In this document: in pieces, positions 17,002 to 25,709 of the stretch | Layout of the letters: each line of letters begins with the position of its first letter | Position numbering within the stretch: the stretch's first letter is position 1 | Origin: an uncultured Verrucomicrobia subdivision 3 bacterium | Lineage (GTDB): Bacteria; Verrucomicrobiota; Verrucomicrobiia; Limisphaerales; UBA11358 | Reading direction: 5' to 3' | Assembly (NCBI GenBank): GCA_903884535.1 | Contig: CAISEZ010000013.1 | Span: forward strand, 1 to 47,540 | Length of the DNA stretch: 47,540 nucleotides | The notes under the pieces: model-generated | What the model saw: the letters and a program-made list of their open reading frames with translations, nothing else | Databases searched by the model: none | Told to the model about the DNA's origin: nothing | Program-made: the position numbers and the translations under genes

Positions 17002-18038
17002 TGAAAATTCTCCTCCTCAAACCCAGTTCGCTCGGCGACGTCGTTCAGGCGATGCCCGTGCTGCGTTTGCTGAAGCTGCATTATCCTGATAGCGACATTT
17101 TCTGGTGGATCGATTCTGCGCTCGCACCGCTGCTGGAAGGCGATCCCGACCTCGCCGGCGTGATCCGGTTCGAACGCAAACGCTGGGCCAAGCCGCCGCA
17201 CTGGCCGGAGATGGTCAGCAGCATCCGCTGGCTGCGCGCCCAGCACTTCGATCTCGTCATTGATCTCCAATGCCTCGCGCGCAGCGGCGCGTTCGCGTGG
17301 CTGGCGAATGGAAAATTGCTCGTGGGCCTGGATGAAGTCCGCGAAGGCGCCCGCGGTTTTTACGATCTCGCCGTGCCGCGCAAAAGTTTTCACACACACG
17401 CGGTGGACTGGTATTTGTCAGTGCTGCCGCCGCTGGGCGTGCCGGTCCATAAAAATTTCACCTGGCTGCCGGAGCGCCCAGCCGTGGCCGCCGAAGTGAA
17501 ACGAAAATGGTTCGGCCCAAATTCGAAATTCGCAGTTCCCGATTCAAAATTGATTTTGCTCCAACCCGGCGCGCGCTGGCTGAACAAGCGCTGGCCGGTA
17601 GAACATTTTTCTGAACTCGTCCGCCGGCTCGGCGAAAAATTTCCCGCCGTGCGCTTCGCCGTCATCGGCGGCAAGGACGACCATCTGCTCGGCGAAATCA
17701 TTGCGACCGCCAATCCATCGCGCTGTCTAAATTTATGCGGCTCGACCACGCTGCTGGAAATGGTCGAGTGGCTGCGCCTCGCCGATTTGCTAGTGACGAA
17801 CGACACCGGCCCGATGCACGTCGCCGCCGCGCTGGACAAACCGCTCATCGCGTTGTTCGGCCCGACCGAACCGCGCCGCACCGGGCCTTACGGTCAGTCG
17901 GAAAATGTGCTGCGGCTGGAACAACTGCCCTGCGTGCCGTGCATGAAATCGGTTTGCCATTTTGAAAACATGGAGGAATGCCTGCGAGCCATTTCGCCGG
18001 CGGCAGTTTTTAACCGGGTCGCGGAAAAAATTTCCTAA
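17001..18038 (+). CDS. Glycosyltransferase family 9 (ADP-heptose:LPS heptosyltransferase-like)
   Basis: This 345-residue GT9 protein has the N-terminal nucleotide-fold start KILLLKPSSLGDVVQAMPVL and the diagnostic C-terminal block LLVTNDTGPMHVAAALDKP followed by ALFGPTEPRRTGPYG. Such enzymes add heptose to the LPS inner core at the cytoplasmic membrane, so it points to a Gram-negative-type envelope. The start codon is TTG at 17001; the conserved family N-terminus begins right there, which supports this unusual start. A C-terminal Cys cluster (PCVPCMKSVCHFENMEECL) occurs in many GT9 proteins. The acceptor sugar cannot be deduced. The kdsD gene at 24.7 kb fits the same LPS theme. Confidence 0.9.
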   Translation: MKILLLKPSSLGDVVQAMPVLRLLKLHYPDSDIFWWIDSALAPLLEGDPDLAGVIRFERKRWAKPPHWPEMVSSIRWLRAQHFDLVIDLQCLARSGAFAWLANGKLLVGLDEVREGARGFYDLAVPRKSFHTHAVDWYLSVLPPLGVPVHKNFTWLPERPAVAAEVKRKWFGPNSKFAVPDSKLILLQPGARWLNKRWPVEHFSELVRRLGEKFPAVRFAVIGGKDDHLLGEIIATANPSRCLNLCGSTTLLEMVEWLRLADLLVTNDTGPMHVAAALDKPLIALFGPTEPRRTGPYGQSENVLRLEQLPCVPCMKSVCHFENMEECLRAISPAAVFNRVAEKIS

Positions 18039-18153
18039 AGATTCCGGCGGGTTGGCCGATGGAAACGGAGAAATGTCATCGCCACCGGCCAATGCATGTT
18101 GTGACCAGCCAACCTCTGGCAAGGACGGCTTTTTGTGCCGGAGCGGTTCGCCC

Positions 18154-19401
18154 ATGAATACTGCCACCCAGCCAAGCCCGCCCGCCGCACCCGCCACAAA
18201 AACCAGGATTTTATTTGTGGACGACGAGCCTTCGATGATCCGCGTGCTGAAAATGGGCATGCGTCCGATGGTCAACGAGTGGGATTTGCATTTCGCCGAA
18301 AGCGGCGAGGAAGCCCTGGCCCTTATTGGCCATCAGCCCTTCGACGTAGTCGTCACCGACATGCGCATGTCCGGCATGAATGGCGCGCAATTGCTGACCC
18401 ACGTCATGCGCCAGCATCCGCAAACTGTGCGCATCGTGCTGTCGGGCTACGCGGATTTGAGCGAAGTGGTCAGTTGTGTCGGCCTGACGCATCAATTTCT
18501 CACCAAACCGTGCAGCCTGGAGGATTTAAAGAACTGCCTGAAACGCGTCACGGGCATGAAACAGCAGCTCGGCCACGAAAAACTCCGCGCCTTGACCGGC
18601 GGCATGGCTAACCTGCCCAGCCTCCCGAAACTTTATCTGGAAATCGCGGAGGCGCTCCAGTCGCCGATGTCTTCGACCGAACGTATCGCCGACATCGCCG
18701 CCCGCGATCCCGCATTGTCGGCCAAACTGCTGCAGCTTTCCAACTCCGCATTTTTCGGTTTCAGTCGCCGCGTTTTTTCCGTCGCCGAAGCCGTGCAATT
18801 GCTGGGCGTGGGCGTCATTCAGTCCATCGCGCTGGCCGTGCCGCTGTTCAGCGCCTTCGACCATCACAAATGCCCCGGCTTTCATCTCGAACAGGTTTGG
18901 GATCACTCCGTTGAAACCGGCGTGATCGCCTGCCGCATTTACAACCATCACCTCGATGACTCGCACCGCGCGGAACAGGCTTTCGCCGCCGGCGTGCTGC
19001 ATGATGTCGGCAAATTGATTCTGGCGGAAAAACTGTCCGATCAATATTCCGAAATCATCCAGGAATCCCACGCCACCAAACTGCCGCTGCATGAAGTGGA
19101 GCGCAAACATCTCGGCGCCTCCCATGCCGAAGTCGGCGCGTATCTGCTGGCGCTGTGGGGTCTGCCCGTGCCGCTCGTCGAAGCCGTCGCGTGCCATCAC
19201 AACCCGCGCCGCTGCGCCAATCACAATCTTTGCCTCGCTGGCGTCATCCACATTGCCGACGCGCTGCAACATGCCGGTTCCGCCCAACCCGACGCCTTGC
19301 CGACCCGTGTGGATGTAGATTACCTCAAATACATCGGCATGGAAGCCGACTACGAAATCTGGCGCAAAGAGCATCAGGAAAAAAACCGCGAATCCGTTTG
19401 A
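18154..19401 (+). CDS. Response regulator with HDOD output domain
   Basis: From the preferred ATG 18154 the protein has 415 residues; the frame is open further upstream but that part overlaps the GT9 gene. Residues ~18-135 are a CheY-like receiver: RILFVDDEPSM supplies the acidic pocket, VVVTDMRMSGMNGAQLL the phospho-accepting Asp, and FLTKPCS the conserved Lys. Residues ~155-350 form an HDOD domain (LPSLPKLYLEIAEALQSP; IAARDPALSAKLLQLSNSA), with an HDVGK remnant in AAGVLHDVGKLILAEKL. REC-HDOD proteins act in signalling, often with cyclic-di-GMP or motility systems, but no enzymatic activity is assured. No partner histidine kinase is in the window, so the input is unknown. Confidence 0.9.
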   Translation: MNTATQPSPPAAPATKTRILFVDDEPSMIRVLKMGMRPMVNEWDLHFAESGEEALALIGHQPFDVVVTDMRMSGMNGAQLLTHVMRQHPQTVRIVLSGYADLSEVVSCVGLTHQFLTKPCSLEDLKNCLKRVTGMKQQLGHEKLRALTGGMANLPSLPKLYLEIAEALQSPMSSTERIADIAARDPALSAKLLQLSNSAFFGFSRRVFSVAEAVQLLGVGVIQSIALAVPLFSAFDHHKCPGFHLEQVWDHSVETGVIACRIYNHHLDDSHRAEQAFAAGVLHDVGKLILAEKLSDQYSEIIQESHATKLPLHEVERKHLGASHAEVGAYLLALWGLPVPLVEAVACHHNPRRCANHNLCLAGVIHIADALQHAGSAQPDALPTRVDVDYLKYIGMEADYEIWRKEHQEKNRESV

Positions 19402-19432
19402 CGCCCGGCCCGGCCCGGCGCATTTTTCAAAA

Positions 19433-20131
19433 ATGAAATTTGCCGCCGGCTATAATTGCGAACTGCTCCTTGCCTGGTTTTGCGGTGTCCTGATGGCCGC
19501 CGGTTGTTGCGCGGCACAAGACAACATTCCCGAATATCCGCCCGTCCATTCGCGCGAGCTGTCCGTGCCGCTGTTCAACGGCAAGGATTTTACCGGCTTC
19601 ACCTTTTGCATGAAGGACAATACCGACCCGCTGCAAACCTGGAGCGTCACCAACGGCGTCATTCGTTGCACCGGCAAGCCGACCGGCTACCTCCGCACCA
19701 CGCAGAGCTACAGCAATTATTTTCTCACCGTCGAATGGCGCTTCGTGAAGATCGCGCCCAAGGCCGACAACACCGGCGTGCTCGTCCACATGCAGCTGCC
19801 CGACAAAGTCTGGCCGAAGTGCGTGCAAGTCCAAGGCAAACACACACGCCAGGGCGATTTGTTTTTGATGGCCGGCGCGGAATCAAAAGAACACCAAGGC
19901 AAAGATGCCAACACACCGATTCCGCTGCGCGGTGAATCGGTGGAAAAACCCGTCGGCGAATGGAACACGGCGGAGACCGTCTGCCTCCACCACCACGTCG
20001 AGTCCTTCATCAACGGGAAATTCGTGAACGAGACCACCGAATGCACCATTAATGACGGCTTCATCGGCATCCAAAGCGAAGGCGGCGACATCGAAATCCG
20101 CGCCATGTATTATTCACCGCTGAAGTATTAA
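19433..20131 (+). CDS. Secreted DUF1080 (3-keto-disaccharide hydrolase-like) protein
   Basis: The 232-residue protein has an export signal ending near LMAAGCCAAQ; the Cys might be a lipobox, though the -3 residue is Ala. The rest matches the DUF1080 jelly-roll domain, with LFNGKDFTGFTFC, WSVTNGVIRCTGKPTGYLRT, YFLTVEWRF, NTGVLVHMQLPD and GFIGIQSEGGDIEIRAM. This fold is common in Verrucomicrobiota and Planctomycetes secretomes and some members hydrolyse 3-keto-glycosides. Substrate here is unknown. It starts 31 bases after the HDOD gene, and its last 18 bases overlap the end of the convergent CCA-adding enzyme gene. Confidence 0.88.
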   Translation: MKFAAGYNCELLLAWFCGVLMAAGCCAAQDNIPEYPPVHSRELSVPLFNGKDFTGFTFCMKDNTDPLQTWSVTNGVIRCTGKPTGYLRTTQSYSNYFLTVEWRFVKIAPKADNTGVLVHMQLPDKVWPKCVQVQGKHTRQGDLFLMAGAESKEHQGKDANTPIPLRGESVEKPVGEWNTAETVCLHHHVESFINGKFVNETTECTINDGFIGIQSEGGDIEIRAMYYSPLKY

Positions 20132-21442
20132 TCGGTTTTTTACCCACGCCGTCGCCTCGTCCGGGGTTTTCAATTCATCCGCCAATTGCAGTTCGCGGAT
20201 CTCCGCCAGCAGCTCGCCGAGTTTTTTTCCGGGTCGCACCCCGAGTTTGATCAGATCATTTCCCGTGAGCAACGGCGGGCGGATGGCTGGCAGTTTTTCC
20301 AACGCCTCCGCTTGCTCCAGCAAAAAATGGTAATGCGCCAAATCGCCAAAGGAACCGAGGCAATCCAGCCGGTGCAACTCCAGTTCCAGCGGAAATGTTT
20401 CCCGCAACAACAATCGCCGCAACGTCGCCTTGCGCATCTGCTTCACGTCCTTGAATTGCATGTGATGCCGCACGGCGGCGACAATCTCTTCGATCGCGCG
20501 ATTCGGAAATTTCAGCCGCTGCAAAATTTTTTCCGCCATGTCCGCACCGACTTTTTCGTGGCCGTAAAAATGAATCTTGCCCGTCGCCACATCTTTTTCC
20601 GCCGTCACCGGCTTGGCAATGTCGTGCAATAAAACCGCCCATGGCAAGGTTTCATCCGCGTCCGCCGGCATTTTTTCCAGCATCAGGCAAATGTGATTGA
20701 ACACGCTGCCTTCCGGATGAAAATCCGGCGACTGCTCGCAGTCAGTCGTCGCCGCCAACTCCGGCAAAATAAATTCCAGCAATCCGCTGTCGCGCAGCAG
20801 CACCAGCCCGCGACTCGCGTGCGGCGGACGGAATAATTTCAACAGCTCGTCGCGCACCCGCTCGGCGCTGATGATTTTGATTTTGGGTGCGAGCGTTTTG
20901 ATGGCGGCAAATGTTTCCGGCTCGATCTCAAAATTCAATTGCGCGGCGAAGCGCACAGCGCGCAGCAGCCGCAAATGATCCTCGCCAAACCGTTCTTCCG
21001 GTTTGCCGATGGTGCGGATAATTTTGGCGCGCAAATCTTTTTCGCCGCCAACCCAGTCGTGGATTTTTCCCGTGAGCGGATCGTAAAAAAGCCCGTTCAC
21101 CGTGAAATCGCGGCGCAACGCATCGGCCTCGGCGTTGGCGAATTCGATTTTCTCCGGACGGCGGCCATCCTGGTAATCCGCCTCGGCGCGGAACGTGGCC
21201 ACTTGAAATTGAATTCCGTTTTCGACAACGATGATGACGCCGAATTTTTTGCCGACGGGAATGGTTTTCTGAAAAAGTTTTTCGACCTGTTCCGGCTTGG
21301 CGTCCGTGGCGATATCGAAATCCTGCGGCTCGCGGCTCAGCAAAAAATCGCGCACGCAGCCGCCGACCCAAAACGCGGCAAAGCCCGCGCCTTGCAGGCG
21401 GGCCACAATTTCCCCAGCGGTTTGGCGCGGCGACGGATTCAC
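20114..21442 (-). CDS. cca: CCA-adding enzyme / tRNA nucleotidyltransferase with HD domain
   Basis: The enzyme adds or repairs the 3' CCA of tRNA. The class II nucleotidyltransferase head is clear: AFWVGGCVRDFLL, then the DxD-type pair in QDFDIATDA. It is followed by RRDFTVNGLFYDP, the Arg-binding region RFGEDHLRLLRAVRFA and ERVRDELLKLF. A C-terminal HD domain follows (LPWAVLLHDIAKP; AVRHHMQF), as in bifunctional types with phosphohydrolase activity. A TTG start at 21460 adds six residues but lies inside an inverted repeat, so the GTG at 21442 is preferred; neither is certain. Length (442) is within the usual range. Its 3' end overlaps the convergent DUF1080 gene. Confidence 0.92.
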   Translation of the reverse strand: MNPSPRQTAGEIVARLQGAGFAAFWVGGCVRDFLLSREPQDFDIATDAKPEQVEKLFQKTIPVGKKFGVIIVVENGIQFQVATFRAEADYQDGRRPEKIEFANAEADALRRDFTVNGLFYDPLTGKIHDWVGGEKDLRAKIIRTIGKPEERFGEDHLRLLRAVRFAAQLNFEIEPETFAAIKTLAPKIKIISAERVRDELLKLFRPPHASRGLVLLRDSGLLEFILPELAATTDCEQSPDFHPEGSVFNHICLMLEKMPADADETLPWAVLLHDIAKPVTAEKDVATGKIHFYGHEKVGADMAEKILQRLKFPNRAIEEIVAAVRHHMQFKDVKQMRKATLRRLLLRETFPLELELHRLDCLGSFGDLAHYHFLLEQAEALEKLPAIRPPLLTGNDLIKLGVRPGKKLGELLAEIRELQLADELKTPDEATAWVKNRLILQR

Positions 21443-21450
21443 GAAATCAT

Positions 21451-21506
21451 TCTCCCGCAAAGGCGCAAAGGCGCAAAGGAATTTTGCGTTGCGGCTTTGC
21501 GGGAGA
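21451..21506. repeat. Inverted repeat enclosing CGCAAAG tandem units
   Basis: TCTCCCGCAAAG (21451-21462) is perfectly complementary to CTTTGCGGGAGA (21495-21506). Between them GCGCAAAG is repeated in tandem. It fills the gap between the CCA-adding enzyme and the TIM-barrel gene. A related CGCAAAG/ACACAAAG tandem lies at 29834-29859. Similar short CAAAG-type repeats are dispersed in some environmental genomes. Confidence 0.6.
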
Positions 21507-21511
21507 CGAAT

Positions 21512-22426
21512 TTATTCCTCGCCCCAAATCCGTTTCAGGTGCGCGATGCTGCGGGTCACGGAGTCGAGCGGCACTTTGGGGCTTAATTCAAACACCTTGA
21601 TGTGTTCCGGTTTCACGAACGGTTTCAGCGACGCAAAATCAATGTCGCCGCCGCCGGGCGGAAAATGGTCGCGCGCGGGAAATTTCACGTCGTGGATGTG
21701 AAAGCCGGCGAGCCGGTCGGCGTGCGCGGCCAGGTGCTGCACATGGTTGATGAAACCAAGCTCCTGTTTGATGTGCGCATGGCCGACATCGTGCCAATAG
21801 GCGACATGCGGCGCGGGAAATTCGGCGAGCAGCGATTGGAAATCGGATTCCAGCGGCAGTTCCTCGACGGCCTCGCGGATTTCAATGGCCAGCGTGAGGC
21901 CGCGGTATTTGGAATCGGTCAGCAGATGTTTCAGCGATTCGCGGGCGTGGTCGTAGTTTTTTTTCTTTTTGGCCTCGCGCGCCGCGCAGGCTTCGGCGAC
22001 GACTTTCATAAATTTGGGCGAACCTTTATCGCCGTGTTCCAGCAGTTCCTTGAGTTTGCCGGTGTAATCCTTCAAATCCATGCTGCCGAAATGGAGCACC
22101 ACGGTTTTGGCGCCGACGCGCGTGGCGAATTCAAACGTGTTGTGCGTGTGCTTGATGGCCAGTTCGCGCTGGCGCGGGCGTTCGTCGGAAAGTTCGTAGA
22201 GGTTCGGCGACGGCGCACTGACGCCGACCGGCAGCGGACAGAAATTGTGCAGCGTGGAGATTTTGATTTCGCCGGCGCTCACCGCGTCGAGAATACCCGG
22301 CACCAGGCTCAGGCGGATGCCGTGGCTCAACTCGGCATATTCAAAACCCAGATCGCGGATCTCGCGCAGCATCGCGCGGCCGTCGGTGTGACGGCCGGAA
22401 TTCCAGCAGGTCGAAAAGGAATACAT
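21512..22426 (-). CDS. Sugar phosphate isomerase/epimerase-like TIM barrel
   Basis: This 304-residue protein belongs to the xylose isomerase-like TIM-barrel (AP endonuclease 2) superfamily. The evidence is the overall pattern: FSTCWNSGRHTDGRAMLREI with LGFEYAELSHG near the start, then KISTLHNFCP, AKTVVLHFGSMDL, LTLAIEIREAVEELP, HVAYWHDVGHAHI and GFHIHDVKFPARDHFPPG. The His, Glu and Asp residues in the later motifs are the usual metal ligands. Family members isomerise or epimerise sugars or inositols; the substrate is unknown. No signal peptide is seen. It stands between the CCA gene and rpsU, separated from rpsU by a strong terminator. Confidence 0.85.
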   Translation of the reverse strand: MYSFSTCWNSGRHTDGRAMLREIRDLGFEYAELSHGIRLSLVPGILDAVSAGEIKISTLHNFCPLPVGVSAPSPNLYELSDERPRQRELAIKHTHNTFEFATRVGAKTVVLHFGSMDLKDYTGKLKELLEHGDKGSPKFMKVVAEACAAREAKKKKNYDHARESLKHLLTDSKYRGLTLAIEIREAVEELPLESDFQSLLAEFPAPHVAYWHDVGHAHIKQELGFINHVQHLAAHADRLAGFHIHDVKFPARDHFPPGGGDIDFASLKPFVKPEHIKVFELSPKVPLDSVTRSIAHLKRIWGEE

Positions 22427-22462
22427 TTGTTAGGCTCTCGGTTCCAGGCTTTCGGCCCTGGG

Positions 22463-22501
22463 CAAAATAAAAACCGGGCGCATCCTAACGAATGCGCCCG
22501 G
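22463..22501 (-). terminator. Rho-independent terminator downstream of rpsU
   Basis: On the minus strand a perfect 10-base stem (CCGGGCGCAT with ATGCGCCCGG; plus-strand arms 22474-22483 and 22492-22501) with an 8-base loop is followed at once by TTTTTATTTT. It lies ~22 bases after the rpsU stop. It should insulate the TIM-barrel gene downstream. Confidence 0.9.
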
Positions 22502-22523
22502 CTGGGGAAATGCAAATCACCGA

Positions 22524-22721
22524 CTAGTCATCAGCATGACGGGCGGTCAGCATGGCGGAGAAGCGCGCCACTTTTTCTTTGCGGCGGCGTTTTTCGCTGG
22601 GCTTTTCAAAGCGGCGGTTGGCGCGGACGGTTTTTAGCGTGCCTTCGCGGTCGACTTTTTTCTTCAGTCGGCGCAATGCGCGTTCCACTGGCTCGCCTTT
22701 TTTTAATTTAATTTCGGTCAA
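22524..22721 (-). CDS. rpsU: Ribosomal protein bS21
   Basis: The 65-residue, strongly basic protein matches bS21 of the small ribosomal subunit: EIKLKKGEPVERALRRLKKK, then EGTLKTVRANRRFEKPSEKR and the Lys/Arg-rich RRRKEKVARF. bS21 takes part in selecting mRNAs at the 30S platform. The start codon is TTG at 22721, about a dozen bases downstream of a purine-rich AGAGG that can pair with 16S rRNA. It is a monocistronic unit with its own candidate promoter and a clear terminator. Confidence 0.95.
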   Translation of the reverse strand: MTEIKLKKGEPVERALRRLKKKVDREGTLKTVRANRRFEKPSEKRRRKEKVARFSAMLTARHADD

Positions 22722-22790
22722 TTGAACTCACTTCCTCTCGGGGGCGGGTAACAACTGCACCGGCAGTTCCCGCAAAATTTGTGAACGCAA

Positions 22791-22818
22791 AGACTACGTA
22801 TTTACGCGGCAAAGTCAA
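22791..22818 (-). promoter_or_regulatory. Candidate promoter for rpsU
   Basis: On the minus strand TTGACT (22813-22818) and TAGTCT (22791-22796) are 16 bases apart, ~70 bases upstream of the rpsU start. The -35 box is good and the -10 box weak. The 157-base divergent gap to pheA has no ORF. Confidence 0.4.
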
Positions 22819-22845
22819 CGGATTAAACCGTTGAAACAAGTTTGA

Positions 22846-22872
22846 TTCTTCATTCTGAATTCTTCATTCTTC
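22846..22872. repeat. Second copy of the TTCTTCATTCTGAATTC repeat
   Basis: TTCTTCATTCTGAATTCTTC plus CATTCTT, immediately before the pheA ATG, matches the right arm of the inverted repeat at 16971-17001. The left arm is absent, so it cannot form the long hairpin. Both copies lie within about ten bases of a start codon. Confidence 0.65.
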
Positions 22873-22878
22873 CTGCGC

Positions 22879-23940
22879 ATGAGCCTTTCCGAACATCGCC
22901 AGGCGATTGACCAGCTGGACGCGCAGATCGTCCGGCTGCTCAACGAACGCACCCGCCACGTCCTGGCCATCGGCGAAATCAAGCTCAAGGCCGGCGAGGA
23001 AATTTACGCGCCGCACCGCGAGCGCGCGGTGTTCGACCGCGTCTGCGGCCACAACGCCGGACCGATCACCAATGAGCAACTCCGCGCCATTTACCGCGAA
23101 ATCATGTCCAGCGCGCTGGCGCTGGAGAAGACCATGACCATCGCTTATTTCGGGCCGGAGGCGACGTTCACGCATCAGGCCGCGATCCAGAAATTCGGCG
23201 CGAGCCTAAATTACGCCGCGCAGAAAACCATCGGCGACGTATTCACCGAGGTCGGCAAGCGCACGGCGGATTACGGCGTGGTGCCGGTGGAAAATTCCAC
23301 CGAAGGCGTCGTCACGCACACGCTGGACATGTTCGTGGACAGCGAGCTGAAGATCGTTTCGCAAATCGTTTTAAAAATCCAGCAGTGCCTGATGAGCAAT
23401 TCCGTGCTGGCGAAAATCAAAAAACTTTACGTCCATCCGCAGTCGCTGGCGCAATGCCGCGGCTGGCTGGCGAAAAATCTGCCGCGCGTGGAAATCGTCG
23501 AGACTTCATCCAACGCGCGCTCCGCCGAACTGGCCGCCAAGGAAAAATTTGCCGCCGCGCTGGGCGGAGTATTGGCCGCCGAAAAATACGGCCTGAAAGT
23601 TTTGGCGCAGGACATCCAGGACAATTCCGTCAACGTCACGCGCTTCATCGTCCTCGGCCGCACCTGCAGCCCGCCCACCGGCGACGACCGCACCAGCCTG
23701 ATGTTGAGCGTGGCCGACAAGGCTGGCGCGCTGCACGAAGCCATCGCCGCGTTCCGTAAATTTAAGATCAACATGACGAAGATCGAGTCGCGCCCGAGCA
23801 AGCGCAAGGCGTGGGAATATTTCTTCTTCGTGGACTGCGCCGGCCATTTTCAAGACGCGAAAGTCGCCAAAGCAATCGAGCAGTTAGGCAAGCATTGCAA
23901 TTTCGTGAAAATCCTCGGCTCGTATCCCAACACTGACTGA
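22879..23940 (+). CDS. pheA: Chorismate mutase / prephenate dehydratase (P-protein)
   Basis: The 353-residue enzyme converts chorismate to phenylpyruvate in phenylalanine synthesis. Residues 1-~85 are an AroQ chorismate mutase (HRQAIDQLDAQIVRLLNER; IYREIMSSALALE). Residues ~88-265 are the prephenate dehydratase domain (IAYFGPEATFTHQAA; YGVVPVENSTEGVVTHTLD; the catalytic Thr in NVTRFIVLG). Residues ~272-350 form the regulatory ACT domain with LHEAIAAFRKFKINMTKIES and ESRPSKRKAWEYFFF, the Phe feedback site. All parts look complete. It is the first gene of a plus-strand group and lies right after the TTCTTCATTC repeat. Confidence 0.95.
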   Translation: MSLSEHRQAIDQLDAQIVRLLNERTRHVLAIGEIKLKAGEEIYAPHRERAVFDRVCGHNAGPITNEQLRAIYREIMSSALALEKTMTIAYFGPEATFTHQAAIQKFGASLNYAAQKTIGDVFTEVGKRTADYGVVPVENSTEGVVTHTLDMFVDSELKIVSQIVLKIQQCLMSNSVLAKIKKLYVHPQSLAQCRGWLAKNLPRVEIVETSSNARSAELAAKEKFAAALGGVLAAEKYGLKVLAQDIQDNSVNVTRFIVLGRTCSPPTGDDRTSLMLSVADKAGALHEAIAAFRKFKINMTKIESRPSKRKAWEYFFFVDCAGHFQDAKVAKAIEQLGKHCNFVKILGSYPNTD

Positions 23941-23985
23941 GCCTTTTTGCCTTGCAAAACTTCCGGCCGGTGCTAAAAACGCAGC

Positions 23986-24675
23986 ATGGTTCAAACGACC
24001 GCAACCAACGATTTTTTCATCTGGGGCATTGACGATTCGCCCTACGGGCCCGTGCCTTTGCCGGTCCTGCTCGATTGGATCAAGGATGAGCGCGTGCTGC
24101 CGGACACTTGGATCTTCACGCGCAACGGTGGCGTCTGGCAAAAAGCCTCGGACTTTCCCCAGCTCAAGGAATACTTCGACGAAAACCCTTTCACCGACAC
24201 TCCGCCCGCGCGGTTCAAGCCGGGTTCATTGCGCCGGATAAAAATTCTGGCCGACATGAAGGATGCGCAGCTCGCGCATCTCGCCGATTTCCTGGAGCTC
24301 CACGAGGTGCTGCAGCACACGGTGATCGTTCGGCAAGCCGACCCCGGCGACGCGATGTTTCTCATTTTGAGCGGCGAATTGCGCGCCCGGAAGGTGATCA
24401 ACGACCGCGAAGCCATCCTCACGACCTTTGGCCCCGGCGATTTTTTTGGCGAGATGTCGTTGTTCGATCAAGGCCCGCGTTCGGCGGACGTCGTCGCAAA
24501 CGTGGACAGCACCGTGCTGCGCCTGACCACGACGGCTTTTCAAAAACTGACTCGGGAAATGCCCAGCCTCGCCACGCCGTTTTTACAGGCCACCTCGCGC
24601 ACGCTTTCCGCCCGCATCCGGGCGGACAACAAACGGCTGGAACGCATCACGGAACAATTCGCCAACAGCCGTTGA
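23986..24675 (+). CDS. GYF_2 domain - cyclic nucleotide-binding domain protein
   Basis: The 229-residue protein has two modules. Residues ~8-65 look like a GYF_2 domain (FFIWGIDDSPYGPVPLPVLL; WIFTRNGGVWQKASDFPQL). Residues ~95-215 are a cNMP-binding beta-barrel (HTVIVRQADPGDAMFLILSG, then GDFFGEMSLFDQGPRSADVV with the phosphate-binding cassette). No DNA-binding helix-turn-helix follows, so it is not a CRP-type regulator. A role as a ligand-responsive adaptor is inferred. The ligand could be cAMP, c-di-GMP or nothing; the sequence does not decide. It sits 45 bases downstream of pheA without an obvious functional link. Confidence 0.85.
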   Translation: MVQTTATNDFFIWGIDDSPYGPVPLPVLLDWIKDERVLPDTWIFTRNGGVWQKASDFPQLKEYFDENPFTDTPPARFKPGSLRRIKILADMKDAQLAHLADFLELHEVLQHTVIVRQADPGDAMFLILSGELRARKVINDREAILTTFGPGDFFGEMSLFDQGPRSADVVANVDSTVLRLTTTAFQKLTREMPSLATPFLQATSRTLSARIRADNKRLERITEQFANSR

Positions 24676-24729
24676 AATCTAAAATTCTTCACGGTTGAAT
24701 TCGTCCGCGGTTGCGGGCAAGCTGCCGTC

Positions 24730-25701
24730 GTGAGCCACCTCGCCAAAGCCAGAGAAGTTTTCGACATCGAACTCGCCGCGATCAAAGCCGTCCGCGCCCT
24801 ACTCGACGAATCGTTCGATCGCGCTATTGAAGCTGTTGTCGCCGCCTTAAAAAATCGCGGGAAAATCGTCATCGTCGGCATTGGCAAATCCGGCAACGTG
24901 GGCCACAAAATCGCCGCCACGCTTACCAGCACCGGCTCGACAGCGGTCATTCTCAACAGCGTGGACGCGCTGCACGGCGACCTCGGCATCATCAATGACG
25001 GCGACGTGATTCTCGCCTTGAGCTATTCCGGCGAATCGGAAGAACTATTGAATTTATTGCCCGCGCTCAAACGCTTTTCGGTAAAAATCATTTCGCTGAC
25101 CGGCAATGTAAAATCCGCGCTCGCCCGGCACAGCGACGTGGCGCTGAACGTCAAAGTCCAAAAGGAAGCGTGTCCGTTCAATCTCGCGCCGACGAGCAGC
25201 ACCACCGCGATGCTCGTCATGGGCGACGCGCTGGCGATGGCGATTTTATCGGCACGCGGTTTCAAGCAGGAGGATTTTGCGAAGTATCATCCCAACGGCG
25301 CGATCGGCCGCGCGATGCTGCTAAAAGTCGGCGATATTATGCGCAGCGGCAATCGCAACGCCGTCGCGGCTGAAAACCTGTCCATCAAGGAAGCGCTCTT
25401 TGTGATGACGCAGGCCAAATCCGGCAGCCTCGCAGTGGTGAATGCGCGCGGTAAACTGGCGGGCGTGTTCACCGACGGCGATTTCCGCCGGCACATGGCC
25501 GGCGACGAAAATCTGCTGGGCAAACCGTTGAAAAAAGTGATGACGCCAAAGCCGATTTGCATTTCCGAAAATGCGCTGGCCGTCGAGGCGCTGAAAATTT
25601 TTAATGAGCGGAACATTGACGACCTTATCGTGGTGAACGCCAAAAACGAGCCGGTCGGGCTGGTGGACTCGCAGGATTTGCCGAAGCTGAAAATCGTTTG
25701 A
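24730..25701 (+). CDS. kdsD: D-arabinose 5-phosphate isomerase (KdsD/KpsF family)
   Basis: The 323-residue enzyme turns ribulose 5-phosphate into arabinose 5-phosphate, the first step towards KDO for LPS. Residues ~30-175 are a SIS domain (KIVIVGIGKSGNVGHKIAAT; LALSYSGESEELL; FNLAPTSSTTAMLVMGDAL), and KYHPNGAIGR marks the family. Two CBS domains follow (VGDIMRSGNRNAVAAENLSI; VMTPKPICISENALAV). The start is GTG at 24730. It ends nine bases before the end of the convergent gene at 25710. Confidence 0.92.
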   Translation: MSHLAKAREVFDIELAAIKAVRALLDESFDRAIEAVVAALKNRGKIVIVGIGKSGNVGHKIAATLTSTGSTAVILNSVDALHGDLGIINDGDVILALSYSGESEELLNLLPALKRFSVKIISLTGNVKSALARHSDVALNVKVQKEACPFNLAPTSSTTAMLVMGDALAMAILSARGFKQEDFAKYHPNGAIGRAMLLKVGDIMRSGNRNAVAAENLSIKEALFVMTQAKSGSLAVVNARGKLAGVFTDGDFRRHMAGDENLLGKPLKKVMTPKPICISENALAVEALKIFNERNIDDLIVVNAKNEPVGLVDSQDLPKLKIV

Positions 25702-25709
25702 CTCCAACG

